Positions 7,953-15,901 of a stretch of DNA of 64,000 nt are shown in pieces. The notes below the pieces were generated by a model, which was not told the origin of the DNA, did no database searches, and saw nothing but the letters and a program-made list of their open reading frames with translations. The stretch covers positions 496,001-560,000 of the forward strand of contig CAVUHO010000006.1 of NCBI GenBank assembly GCA_963741385.1, read 5' to 3'. Both the position numbers and the translations under genes were made by a program. Every line of letters starts with the position of its first letter. The first letter of the stretch is position 1. Origin of the DNA: Sulfomarinibacter sp963741385 (GTDB lineage Bacteria; Acidobacteriota; Thermoanaerobaculia; Thermoanaerobaculales; Sulfomarinibacteraceae).

Positions 7953-8641
7953 GCCGCGACCTGTTGTCCAATCGCCAGGACCAGACCGTCGACGATCCGG
8001 ATGGTCTCCCGCGCGCGCGCCGCGATCGACGGGTCGTGGGTCACCATGATCAGGGTCTGGCCGCCGGCGCGCAGCTCGTCGAAGAGCTCGAGGATCTCGC
8101 CCCCGGTCTGTTGGTCGAGATTGCCGGTGGGTTCGTCCGCCATGATCACCTGCGGGCGACCGACAATGGCGCGGGCGATGGCGCCGCGCTGCCGCTGCCC
8201 GCCCGACAGCTCGTTGGGACGGTGCCGGGCGCGGTCCGCGAGCCCGACCCTTCTCAACGCCTCATAGGCAAGTTCTCTGCGCTCCTTGCGCCCCATCCCG
8301 CCGTACAGCAACGGCAGCTCGACATTGCGCAGCAGGCTGGCTCTGGGCAGCAGGTTGAAGTTCTGAAAGATGAACCCGATCTTCTGGTTGCGCAGGTGGG
8401 CGAGCTTGCGACGCGAAAAGCCCGCCACCTCTTCGCCGTCGAGCTGGTACGAGCCCGAGGTCGGCGAATCGAGGAGGCCGAGGATGTGCATCAGGGTCGA
8501 CTTCCCCGAACCTGACGGCCCCATCACCGCGATGTAGTCGCCGACCCCCACTTCGAGATTGACGCCCCTGAGGGCCTCGACTGCCAGGTCACCCTCGCCA
8601 TAAACCTTGGTGATGCCCGTGAGGCTCATCAACGATTGCAT
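7949..8641 (-). CDS. ABC transporter ATP-binding protein (MacB/LolD type)
   Basis: 230 residues. Walker A GPSGSGKST, Q-loop FIFQNFNLLP, signature LSGGQRQRGAIARAI, Walker B VIMADEPTGNLD and switch His in MVTHDP are all intact. FNLLP and EPTGNLD are typical of the LolD/MacB/FtsE subfamily serving FtsX-like permeases. The start overlaps the adaptor stop (TGATG) and the stop overlaps the first permease start, giving tight coupling across the operon. It powers the permease pair from the cytoplasmic side. Confidence 0.93.
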   Translation of the reverse strand: MQSLMSLTGITKVYGEGDLAVEALRGVNLEVGVGDYIAVMGPSGSGKSTLMHILGLLDSPTSGSYQLDGEEVAGFSRRKLAHLRNQKIGFIFQNFNLLPRASLLRNVELPLLYGGMGRKERRELAYEALRRVGLADRARHRPNELSGGQRQRGAIARAIVGRPQVIMADEPTGNLDQQTGGEILELFDELRAGGQTLIMVTHDPSIAARARETIRIVDGLVLAIGQQVAA

Positions 8642-9894
8642 CAGGAACTCTCCTCTTTCGGCTTCGACGGATCGGCCAGGGCCACCTTCTCGCCGGTTTC
8701 GAGCCCTTCCACGATCTCGACGTCGGTGGTGGAGGTGATGCCGGTTACGACCCGACGCTCCTCATAGAAACGCCGCCATTCCTGCCGCGGGTCGTCGCGC
8801 CACTTTTCGTCGCTGGACGGCGGTTCCGCCGGCGTGTCGCCGTCGACGGTCTCGGCGTCCTTGACATCTTCTTTCGGCTCGGACTTCGGCAGCGGGGTCT
8901 CGCGCAGGACGTAGACCACTTCCTCTTCACCACGAACGAAGACCGACTCCACGGGGATGGCGAGGACCTGCTCACGGATCTCGCCACGGACCTCGATGTT
9001 GGCAGTCATCCCGGTGCGCAGCTCGCGGCCGAGTTCGTCGAGAGCGATCTCGACGTCGAAGACCTTGACCTGGTCGTCCAGGCGGGCGGCCGGGGCGATG
9101 CGGCTGATGTTCCCATTGAAGACGACGCGCGGAAAGGCGTCGAGGGTGATCCGCGCTTCCTGGCCGACGTGGATTTTGCCGATGTCCACCTCGTTGATGC
9201 CCGCCTTGACCAGCATGGTCCCGAGGTCGGCAACCGTCGAGATCACGGTGCCGGCGTTGAACGAGCCCGAACCGGTGACGGTCTCACCGAGTTCCACCGG
9301 ACGTTCGATGATGACGCCGTCCATCGGCGAGAAGATGTTGACGACCTGCCGCGGGTTGTCCCCCACCGGGATGCCCGAGGCCTCGACCAGCCCGATCTGG
9401 CCGCGCGCTTCATCGAGCGCCTGTTGGGCTTGGCGGTAGCGGGTTTCGGCCTGGCGATTGGCTTCCTCCGAAACCAGGCCGTTTTCGAAGAGCTTCCGTT
9501 TGCCCTCGTAGTCCTGCTTGGCGTCTTCGAGGTCGATGGCGGTCGCCTCGCCCCGGTTGCGAACCGACAGCAGGTTCTGCGCCTGGTTCACATCGGGTTC
9601 GATGCGGGCGATGAGTTGGCCTTTCCGGACCACATCACCGGCTCGGACCGGGAGGTCGACCACTTTGCCCGAGAGGTTCGACTTGATCTCCACCTTGACC
9701 TCGGGTTCGACGGTGCCGACCTCGCGCACCACGACCTGGACGTCATCGATGGCAGCCGCAAGATTCGGGATATCAGGCCCCTTTTCTTCTTCTCCGTTGC
9801 CGTTTCCGCGGGTTTTCGACGCAAAGGCCGCCGCAGCCACAGCAATCACCACGACGGCGACGGCAATCCACCAATATTTTTTCTTGCGGGCCAT
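8641..9894 (-). CDS. MacA-like periplasmic adaptor (HlyD family)
   Basis: 417 residues from the ATG at 9894, which has GGAGG close upstream; an in-frame start at 9930 would add 12 residues. An N-terminal membrane anchor (YWWIAVAVVVIAVAAAAFAS) is followed by a lipoyl/barrel-sandwich half motif (GKVVDLPVRAGDVVRKGQLI), an alpha-helical hairpin of ~90 residues, the second half (SPMDGVIIERPVELGETV) and beta-barrel/membrane-proximal domains. There is a low-complexity insert rich in Glu, Pro and Asp near residues 335-370, and an acidic Lys/Ser tail. As in MacA it should link the inner-membrane pump to an outer-membrane channel or deliver substrate to it; no TolC-like gene is in the window. First gene of the operon. 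Confidence 0.88.
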   Translation of the reverse strand: MARKKKYWWIAVAVVVIAVAAAAFASKTRGNGNGEEEKGPDIPNLAAAIDDVQVVVREVGTVEPEVKVEIKSNLSGKVVDLPVRAGDVVRKGQLIARIEPDVNQAQNLLSVRNRGEATAIDLEDAKQDYEGKRKLFENGLVSEEANRQAETRYRQAQQALDEARGQIGLVEASGIPVGDNPRQVVNIFSPMDGVIIERPVELGETVTGSGSFNAGTVISTVADLGTMLVKAGINEVDIGKIHVGQEARITLDAFPRVVFNGNISRIAPAARLDDQVKVFDVEIALDELGRELRTGMTANIEVRGEIREQVLAIPVESVFVRGEEEVVYVLRETPLPKSEPKEDVKDAETVDGDTPAEPPSSDEKWRDDPRQEWRRFYEERRVVTGITSTTDVEIVEGLETGEKVALADPSKPKEESS

Positions 9895-9971
9895 AGGTCC
9901 TCCCTCTCTCTCAAAAACGACGCGACTCACCTTGAATTACGTTCATGTGACCGGAAATGTTCGCTCACCTC

Positions 9972-10014
9972 AAATTCGGGCCAATCTGCGGCGGCCGCAG
10001 CCCGGCCCGAATTT
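9972..10014. promoter_or_regulatory. 43-bp interrupted palindrome in a divergent promoter region
   Basis: Arms AAATTCGGGCC (9972-9982) and GGCCCGAATTT (10004-10014) are perfect complements, and the spacer holds a second nested palindrome CTGCGG-CGG-CCGCAG (9986-10000). It lies between the divergent adaptor operon and the acyl-CoA dehydrogenase gene, 12 bp upstream of a TAGAAT -10 hexamer (10027-10032). Position and symmetry suggest a repressor operator covering the -35 of the rightward promoter. A repeat element remains possible. Confidence 0.5.
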
Positions 10015-10059
10015 CAAATGAAGAGGTAGAATGCAGGCCATAAATCGGGGGAGGGAACG

Positions 10060-11481
10060 ATGCAGGAACTTCTCAGCAAAGAAAACATCGACTATCAGGA
10101 GCGGGCCCGTGAGGTGGCCGAGAAGTTCGTGCGGCCACGGGCCGCCGAGCTCGACCGGACCGGCGAGTACGGCTGGGACATCCTCGAGGCGCTCAAGTCC
10201 TATGAGCTCACCGGGGCGTGGATCCCCAAGGAGTACGGCGGCCACGACGCCGGGGTCCTCAACCTGTGCCTGATCGTCGAACAGCTGTCGCGCGCCTGCG
10301 GCGGCGTCGGCGTCGCTTTCGCAGTCAACGCCCTCGGTTCCTTCCCAATCATCCTCGGCGGCACCGAGGAGCAGAAGCAGAAGTACCTGCCGCCGATCGC
10401 CAGCGGCGACAGCCTGATCGCGTTCGGCCTGTCGGAGAAGGCCTCAGGGTCGGACGCCGGCAGCCTCCGCACCACCGCCATCCGCGACGGGGACGAGTAC
10501 GTCCTCAACGGCCACAAAAAGTGGAACACCAACGGCGGCGTGGCCTCGGTGTTCACCATCTATGCGCTCACCGATCCCGACCGGGGGATGCGCGGCATCT
10601 CGCCGTTCATCCTCGAAAAGGACACTCCCGGTTTCGTGGTCGGCAAACGCGAAGACACCATGGGCATCCGCACCGTCTCGGTCAACGAACTCGACTTCGA
10701 CAACTGCCGGGTTCCCGCCTCGCAGCTGCTCGGCGACCGCGAGGGCAGCGGTTTCAAGAACGCCATGATGACCCTCGACCGCGCCCGTCCCGGCGTCGCC
10801 GCCCAGGCCCTCGGTCTCGCCCAGGGCGCCTTCGAGTGGGCCCTCCGCTACACCTCGGAACGGCGCCAGTTCGGGCAGACCGTGATGTCCCACCAGGCGG
10901 TCCAGTTCATGCTCGCCGACATGGCCACCCAGATCGAGGCCGCCCGGCAGCTGGTCTATGCGTCAGCCCGATTGATCGATTCCGGCGCCAAGAACATCAA
11001 CAAGATGGCGGCCATGGGCAAGGTCTTCGCCACCGACACCGCCATGAAGGTGACCACCGACGCGGTCCAGCTCTTCGGGGGTTACGGCTTCTGCAGGGAC
11101 TACCCGATCGAGAAGTACATGCGCGACGCCAAGATCACCCAGATCTACGAGGGCACCAACCAGGTGCAACGGATGGTGATCGGCCGCGCCCTGACCCGGG
11201 AGCTCCACGAGCTCACCGGCCATCTCGACGTCGATCGTGGAGCACTTCCCGGATTACGATCCGGAGGCGTAGCCCGATTCTCTGAGCGGCATTCCCGGGA
11301 GGAGCCAGGCACGCGGCCCGTCAGACGGGCCGGATGCCAGGCACCTCCGCCGCACGCGGGCCTTTTCCTCAGGTCCTTCCCGGGAGGAGCCACCCTCAAC
11401 ATTGTTTGCCCGAGATGCGCCACCGACGTGAGAGGACGAGAACCAAACAATATTGAAAGTGGCACCTCCGCCGCACACTGA
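10060..11481 (+). CDS. Acyl-CoA dehydrogenase, 3' end frameshifted into repeat DNA
   Basis: FAD enzyme removing alpha/beta hydrogens from an acyl-CoA and passing electrons to ETF. Family marks: IAFGLSEKASGSDAGS, WNTNGGVASVFTIYA, ERRQFGQTVMSHQAVQFMLA, the flavin/substrate segment LFGGYGFCRDYPIEKYMRD and IYEGTNQVQRMVIGRAL with the usual catalytic-Glu position. GGGAGGG precedes the ATG. The frame as sequenced is 473 residues, about 80-90 too long, and its tail is translated repeat. From 11219 another frame reads AISTSIVEHFPDYDPEA and stops at 11270-11272, which looks like the true C-terminus. One indel just before 11219 therefore probably shifted the frame. The substrate class cannot be told from this alone. 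Confidence 0.85.
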   Translation: MQELLSKENIDYQERAREVAEKFVRPRAAELDRTGEYGWDILEALKSYELTGAWIPKEYGGHDAGVLNLCLIVEQLSRACGGVGVAFAVNALGSFPIILGGTEEQKQKYLPPIASGDSLIAFGLSEKASGSDAGSLRTTAIRDGDEYVLNGHKKWNTNGGVASVFTIYALTDPDRGMRGISPFILEKDTPGFVVGKREDTMGIRTVSVNELDFDNCRVPASQLLGDREGSGFKNAMMTLDRARPGVAAQALGLAQGAFEWALRYTSERRQFGQTVMSHQAVQFMLADMATQIEAARQLVYASARLIDSGAKNINKMAAMGKVFATDTAMKVTTDAVQLFGGYGFCRDYPIEKYMRDAKITQIYEGTNQVQRMVIGRALTRELHELTGHLDVDRGALPGLRSGGVARFSERHSREEPGTRPVRRAGCQAPPPHAGLFLRSFPGGATLNIVCPRCATDVRGREPNNIESGTSAAH

Positions 11482-11500
11482 CTTTCCGCACGCCCTTCCC
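11289..11500. repeat. Cassette-like repeat, locus A: constant flanks with different hairpins
   Basis: Two units. Each begins with TTCCCGGGAGGAGCCA and ends with GGCACCTCCGCCGCAC. Unit 1 encloses a perfect 9-bp hairpin (11314-11322 with 11324-11332); unit 2 encloses a different, longer-looped inverted repeat (11397-11408 with 11444-11455, 11 of 12 pairs). ACTGACTTTCCGCACGC then leads into a third, degraded unit. The same flanks occur at 23928-24082. The region overlaps the frameshifted tail of the acyl-CoA dehydrogenase frame. Confidence 0.75.
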
Positions 11501-11843
11501 AAGAGCTACCCTGCTCCTGAAAGCCGTAGGCCTTTCTTCAGGGCCTGCCACCACAAAAGCCTCATGCAGCCCCACGCGGTCCCACCCACCCGGCAACCCG
11601 CCGAAGGCAGCGATTTGTGGCCGAGGCCGGAAAGGTAGGGTGGGTGGAGGCCGGCCAATCGGCCACTCGCTGGCGCCGGTGTGTCACGGTGGCCGTAGGC
11701 CGCCAGTAACCGGGACGGCTGCCCCACAAGCGCTGCGGAATCGGGTTTCTTGTGGGGCACGCATCCCGCGTGCCGGGTGGGTGGTGTGTGGCTCGACCCC
11801 CTGTGAGAACTCGGTCATGAGTCGTCGGTGGGAGGGTGGGTGG
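11501..11843. other. Non-coding intergenic block with a second hairpin repeat
   Basis: No gene seen. It contains CCGGGACGGCTGCCCCACAA (11710-11729) facing TTGTGGGGCA (11750-11759), a hairpin also found at 23851-23916. It also has several GGCCG-rich short palindromes and GGTGGG runs like those near 25400-25560. This is the degraded end of a repeat-rich spacer between the acyl-CoA dehydrogenase and the hemerythrin gene. Confidence 0.6.
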
Positions 11844-11878
11844 AAAATCCGAAATCCGAAATCCGAAATCCGAAATCT
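11844..11878 (-). repeat. Heptamer tandem repeat (GGATTTC)n, reverse orientation
   Basis: Four to five GAAATCC units, the reverse complement of the array at 955-987, ending three bases before the stop codon region of the hemerythrin gene. Confidence 0.9.
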
Positions 11879-11880
11879 CG

Positions 11881-12522
11881 TCAGCCTTCGTCGAGGGTCC
11901 GGTGGTATTCGTGCTCCCAGTCGTTCCACCACTCCTTCTCGATGCCGCCGCAGGTGACGGCAAAGGCGGAGCAGGCGACGCAGCCGTCGCCCCGGATCGC
12001 CTCGTGGTCGTCGAGCGGCGGAAACCTCACGGTGAGCTGCTTCGCCGAGCGCTTCGTGCGGCGTCTTCCGCCGGGGTCGGCGGACGGCCCTCGAGGTTGG
12101 CGACGCCACCCCGGACCAACCGCTGCCGCGACTCGGGAAACAGCACGCTGTCCTCCTTGTCGGCGTGCTCCCACAGGTGATGGGCCAGCCGGCGCGCCAC
12201 GCCCGCCGCAGCCACCGGATCGTCGGCCGCGGCCTCGAGCTCGTCCACCATGGCCGCCGATGCGCGGTGGTCGGCCAGCATCACCGGCAGCGGGCCGCGG
12301 TCGGCCGGCACTTCGGCGCGTTCGACCAGGGCCGGAAACAAGCACCTGCTCCTCGCGCTCGTGGTGGTAGCCGCCGATATAGACCCTGAGGAAACGTACG
12401 AAATCAAGCACATCCTGGGGGGTCGTTTCCGATCTGTTGGCCCGTTGGGCAAACCGGATCAGCGAGCCTGAGGCGCGGTCCACCAGTTGATGTTCCAGGG
12501 CCAGTTCATCAAGCAGCTCCAT
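11881..12522 (-). pseudogene. Hemerythrin-domain protein with two frameshifts
   Basis: Joined across frames the gene encodes an HHE hemerythrin protein of about 210 residues. Frame 1 gives MELLDELALEHQLVDRASG...YHHEREEQVL; the next frame gives FPALVERAEVPADRG, MLADHRASAAMVDEL and HHLWEHADKEDSVLFPESRQ; then frame 1 resumes with CVACSAFAVTCGGIEKEWWN and HEYHRTLDEG. The iron-binding His/Glu set (H in EHQL, HHERE, ADHR, HxxxHxxxE) is complete only when both shifts are corrected. The first shift looks like one extra T within GTGCTTGTTTCC. Two compensating shifts and good coding quality in all parts suggest recent inactivation or assembly error. The start overlaps the gamma-glutamyltranspeptidase stop (TGATG). 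Confidence 0.75.
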
Positions 12523-14246
12523 CAGTCGATCGCCGGATTGACGACGCCGCCGCTCCCCGGACCACGCGGGTCCTGAGCCGCCGCGAGGAGGCCGCTGGCC
12601 TCACCCCGCACCGCGCTGACCTCGCCGATCTGGTCGACGACCTGGAGCTCGTGTCCCCGACGCTCCAGCACCGTGGCGGTCTCGGGCGACACCGCGTACT
12701 TCTCGACGAACACCAGGTCGGGCATCCACTGGTGGTGAATTCTGGCGCGGTCGACCGCCGCCTGCAGCTCGTCGCCGTCGACGATAAGGTTGAGCAGGAC
12801 CTGGGCCGTGGCGGTGGGAATTCTCGAACCTCCGGGGGATCCGAGAACGATCACCTCGTTGCCGCGCCAGGCGATGGTCGGGGTCATCGACGAGAGCATC
12901 CGCTTGCCCGGACCTACGGCATTGGCATCACCCTGGACCAGACCGTAGAGATTCGGCCGACCGGGAGCGACGGCAAAATCGTCCATCTCGTTGTTGAGGA
13001 AGAATCCCACGCCGCGCACCACCAGGCCGCAGCCGAACCTGCCGTTGAGCGTCGTGGTCATCGACACCGCGTTGCCGTCGCCGTCGATCACCGACAGGTG
13101 GGTGGTCTGCACCGGCTCGGGAACGAGTTCGCGCGACCACGGTTGGACCTTCTCCGAATCCGAGGCCTTGCCGGGCTTGATCTCGGCAGCCCGGATGTCG
13201 AGCCACTCAGGGTCGAGAAGCTGCGGTGCGCTCGCCTGGCTGGTGCGCGGGTCGCCGAGCAGCAAGCGATCGGCGTAGGCGCGCCGCCACACCTCGACAA
13301 GGAAATGGTCTCTGTCCGCTCCGAACCGTGGCATGTCCGCCCACCCGACGCGCTCGAGCATCCCAAACGTCTCACCGAGGATGATGCCCCCCGAGGACGG
13401 CAGCGGCATCGACGCCACCTGCCAACCGTAGGCCTCGAACCGGATCGGCAAGCGCCACACCGGCCGGTAGGCGTCGAGATCGGCGGCTCGGATGATGCCG
13501 CCGTTGCGGCGGACCGCGACCTCGATGGCGGCGGCGATCGGGCCCTCCATGATCGCGGGGGTGCCCCGTTCCGCGTAGGCTTCGAGTGTGGCCGCCAACT
13601 CCGGCAACCGCATCACGTCACCCGCCGCGGGAGGCCGACCGTTCGGCAGCCACACCGCCTCGGTCTCGGGGAACCGGTGAAGGAGATCGGCCGACTCCGC
13701 CAGCGCCTCCTCGAGCCGTCTCGTCACCACGAAACCGTCGCGCGCGAGGCGGAGAGCCGGCGCCACCACCGCCCGCCACTCGAGCCGCCCGTACCGTTCG
13801 TGGAGTTCGTATAGCCCGGCAGGCGAACCGGGAACCCCGGCTGCCAGCGGACCAATCAACGACGCCTCGGGCTTCGGCTCCCCGTGGCTGTCGAGGAACA
13901 TCCTCGGTGTGGCCTCCGCGGGGGCGGTCTCTCGAAAGTCGAGGGTCTCGACCCGGTCCTTGAATCGGACGACCGCGAAACCACCGCCCCCGAGATTGCC
14001 CGCCTGCGGGTGAACCACAGCCAGGGCGAGCGCCGTGGCCACCGCGGCGTCGGCCGCGTTGCCACCGGCTCTGAGAATCTCGAGACCGGCGTCGGTGGCC
14101 GAGGGGACGGCGCTCGAGACCGCGCCGCCAGTGCCTCGCGCTGCCTCGGGATCGGCCGCGCCAAGCCCGGTAGTGCCAATCAGGAATATCAGCGCGACCA
14201 GCACGCCGACCGCGACTCCACGTGTCGAAAAAACAGCTTTCATCAT
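12522..14246 (-). CDS. ggt: Gamma-glutamyltranspeptidase
   Basis: 574 residues with an N-terminal signal sequence (VAVGVLVALIFLIGTTGLGAA). Exported Ntn-hydrolase that cleaves and transfers gamma-glutamyl groups of glutathione and related peptides. Marks: AGNAADAAVATALALAVVHP, GNLGGGGFAVVRF, DFRETAP, the autocleavage site QTTHLSVIDGDGNAVSMT (catalytic Thr near residue 378), FGCGLVVRGVGFFLNNEMDDF and LGSPGGSRIPTATAQVLLNL. Length fits the family, and precursor cleavage into large and small subunits is expected. The following hemerythrin gene overlaps the stop by one base. Confidence 0.94.
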   Translation of the reverse strand: MMKAVFSTRGVAVGVLVALIFLIGTTGLGAADPEAARGTGGAVSSAVPSATDAGLEILRAGGNAADAAVATALALAVVHPQAGNLGGGGFAVVRFKDRVETLDFRETAPAEATPRMFLDSHGEPKPEASLIGPLAAGVPGSPAGLYELHERYGRLEWRAVVAPALRLARDGFVVTRRLEEALAESADLLHRFPETEAVWLPNGRPPAAGDVMRLPELAATLEAYAERGTPAIMEGPIAAAIEVAVRRNGGIIRAADLDAYRPVWRLPIRFEAYGWQVASMPLPSSGGIILGETFGMLERVGWADMPRFGADRDHFLVEVWRRAYADRLLLGDPRTSQASAPQLLDPEWLDIRAAEIKPGKASDSEKVQPWSRELVPEPVQTTHLSVIDGDGNAVSMTTTLNGRFGCGLVVRGVGFFLNNEMDDFAVAPGRPNLYGLVQGDANAVGPGKRMLSSMTPTIAWRGNEVIVLGSPGGSRIPTATAQVLLNLIVDGDELQAAVDRARIHHQWMPDLVFVEKYAVSPETATVLERRGHELQVVDQIGEVSAVRGEASGLLAAAQDPRGPGSGGVVNPAID

Positions 14247-14311
14247 CGGTCGAGTTTACTTCAGGAACTCTTTTTGGGGTTCGTGCGTACTGAAGAGCGG
14301 AAGGAGCCCCG

Positions 14312-14764
14312 ATGCCGGCAATCACGACACCCGACCCGAATCCACTCTCACCGACCACCCTCGCTTCGGGGATTCGCGACGCCCTGGCGCGACTCGCCAC
14401 CCTCGACCGCGATACCGCCGGCTATCTCAAGGCGCTCGCCTTCATCCTGTACCGGGTGGCCGCGGCCGACCAGCAGGTCAGCGAGGAGGAGGTCCGGCGC
14501 ATGGAGTCCATCCTCGTCGATCACGCCTCGCTGTCGCAGGCCGAAGCAGTGCTCACCGTCGAGATCGCCCGCCACTGCCGGGAGATCGCGGATTGCGCGC
14601 GCTCATACGACGCCAGCCGGCGTCTGCGCGCCCGCCTCGACGTTGATGACCGGTGCCGGCTCCGATCCTTTCTCGAGTCGGTGGCCGAGGCCGACGGACG
14701 GGTGCGACAGACCGAAAAGGACGCCATCCGGCAGATATCGACCGAACTCGGTCTCACCGGCTGA
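14312..14764 (+). CDS. TerB-like domain protein
   Basis: 150 residues, all helical in appearance. It has the TerB (tellurite-resistance-like) pattern of two related halves: AFILYRVAAADQQVSEEEVRRM and FLESVAEADGRVRQTEKDAI, each with an acidic xADGxVxxxE motif. TerB-like proteins are cytoplasmic, occasionally metal-binding, and rarely have a proven role. No other ter genes are nearby. GGAAGGAG upstream of the ATG supports the start. It is separated by about 70 bp from nifU and may be co-transcribed with it. Confidence 0.75.
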   Translation: MPAITTPDPNPLSPTTLASGIRDALARLATLDRDTAGYLKALAFILYRVAAADQQVSEEEVRRMESILVDHASLSQAEAVLTVEIARHCREIADCARSYDASRRLRARLDVDDRCRLRSFLESVAEADGRVRQTEKDAIRQISTELGLTG

Positions 14765-14833
14765 GCGCACGCCGCTTCCATTCAGGATCGGCTATCATTC
14801 CCTGCGCGGTGCGTGCGCGCCGGCGGAGGGTGC

Positions 14834-15793
14834 ATGACCTGGAACTACTCGAAAAAGACCACCGAGCTGTTCATGGCTGCGGTGCAGGGCAGACCGGGGA
14901 CCCACCTCGGCGAGATCGAGGACGCGGACGGCTTCGGCGAGCACGGTTCCATCGCCTGCGGCGACGCTCTGCGGTTCACTTTCAGAGTCGACCGGCACCC
15001 GACCGACCCCAAACTGGACCGCATCACCGAGGCGCGCTATCTGACCTTCGGGTGCACCTCGGCCATAGCCGCCTCGGAGGCCCTGTGCGCGATCATCGAG
15101 GAGGGTGATTTCACCCCGATCGGCGCCCTCAAGATCACCAACTCCGACATCGTCAACTACCTCGAGGGGCTGCCGCAGGCGAAGATCCACTGCTCGGTGA
15201 TGGGCGCGGAGGCCCTCGAGGCGGCGGTCTTCAACTGGGCGCAGAAACGCGGGGTCGACCTCGTAGATCTCGGCATCGACATCCGCCGCGAGGAGCAGGA
15301 GGAGGGCCGGCTGGTCTGCACCTGCTTCGGCCTCACCGAGCCCTACATCGAACGCAAGATCAAGGAGCTCGACCTCAAGACCATCGGCGACATCACCGGC
15401 GCCATCAAGGCCGGCGGCGCCTGCATGTCCTGCCACCACACCCCGGGCGGGCTCCAGGACATCTTGAGCAAGGTCTGGGGTGAGCGCCCGACCGCCTTCA
15501 AACAGCTCCCAGTGTTGCCCATGGCGAGAGAGCCGAAGTCGCAGCCGCCGCGCGAGATGTCGCCCTTCAAGTTCGCCAAGCTGGTGGACAACGTCCTCGA
15601 TCAATACGCCCGGCCGCATTTGGCGCGCGACGGCGGCGACGTCGAGATCATCGACATCAAGGACCGGGTGGTCTACGTCCAGCTCAAGGGCGCCTGCTCC
15701 AATTGCATGGGGTCGACCAACACCGTCAAGATGCTGGTCGAACAGGCGCTCAAGGACCACGTCGACGAACAGATCCGGGTGATCGAAGTTTGA
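14834..15793 (+). CDS. nifU: NifU-like Fe-S cluster scaffold
   Basis: 319 residues from ATG 14834 (GGAGGG just upstream). Three domains in order: an IscU-type scaffold (cysteines in SIACGDALRF, LTFGCTSAIAASEALC and KIHCSVMGAEAL), a central [2Fe-2S] BFD-like domain (CTCFG...GGACMSCHH) and a C-terminal Nfu domain (ARPHLARDGGDVEI...CSNCMGS with CxxC). This full-length NifU is used in many anaerobes for general Fe-S assembly, not only nitrogenase. It pairs with the downstream nifS across a spacer carrying a 31-bp inverted repeat. No nif structural genes are in view. Confidence 0.95.
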   Translation: MTWNYSKKTTELFMAAVQGRPGTHLGEIEDADGFGEHGSIACGDALRFTFRVDRHPTDPKLDRITEARYLTFGCTSAIAASEALCAIIEEGDFTPIGALKITNSDIVNYLEGLPQAKIHCSVMGAEALEAAVFNWAQKRGVDLVDLGIDIRREEQEEGRLVCTCFGLTEPYIERKIKELDLKTIGDITGAIKAGGACMSCHHTPGGLQDILSKVWGERPTAFKQLPVLPMAREPKSQPPREMSPFKFAKLVDNVLDQYARPHLARDGGDVEIIDIKDRVVYVQLKGACSNCMGSTNTVKMLVEQALKDHVDEQIRVIEV

Positions 15794-15795
15794 GG

Positions 15796-15888
15796 GAGTG
15801 CCAGGTCAGACGATTCCGACGATTTCAATCGCGTGCGTGACCCGTTGATGCGGGCTGGAAATCGTCGGAATCGTCTGACCTGGCACTC
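15796..15888. repeat. Long perfect inverted repeat between nifU and nifS
   Basis: Arms at 15796-15826 and 15858-15888 are perfect complements over 31 bp, with a 31-nt loop. It begins GAGTGCCAGG and ends CCTGGCACTC. It fills almost the whole spacer, starting 3 nt after the nifU stop and ending 14 nt before the nifS ATG. A transcript would fold into a very stable hairpin. No T tract follows. The GTGCCAGG core resembles the ends of the cassette-like repeats elsewhere in the window. Confidence 0.9.
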
Positions 15889-15901
15889 ACAGGGAGATTC
15901 C

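Noticed and set aside
14312..14764. TerB-like gene as a tellurite or phage-defence operon
   Set aside because: No TerC, TerD, TerW or other defence gene is adjacent; a single TerB domain is not evidence for a system.
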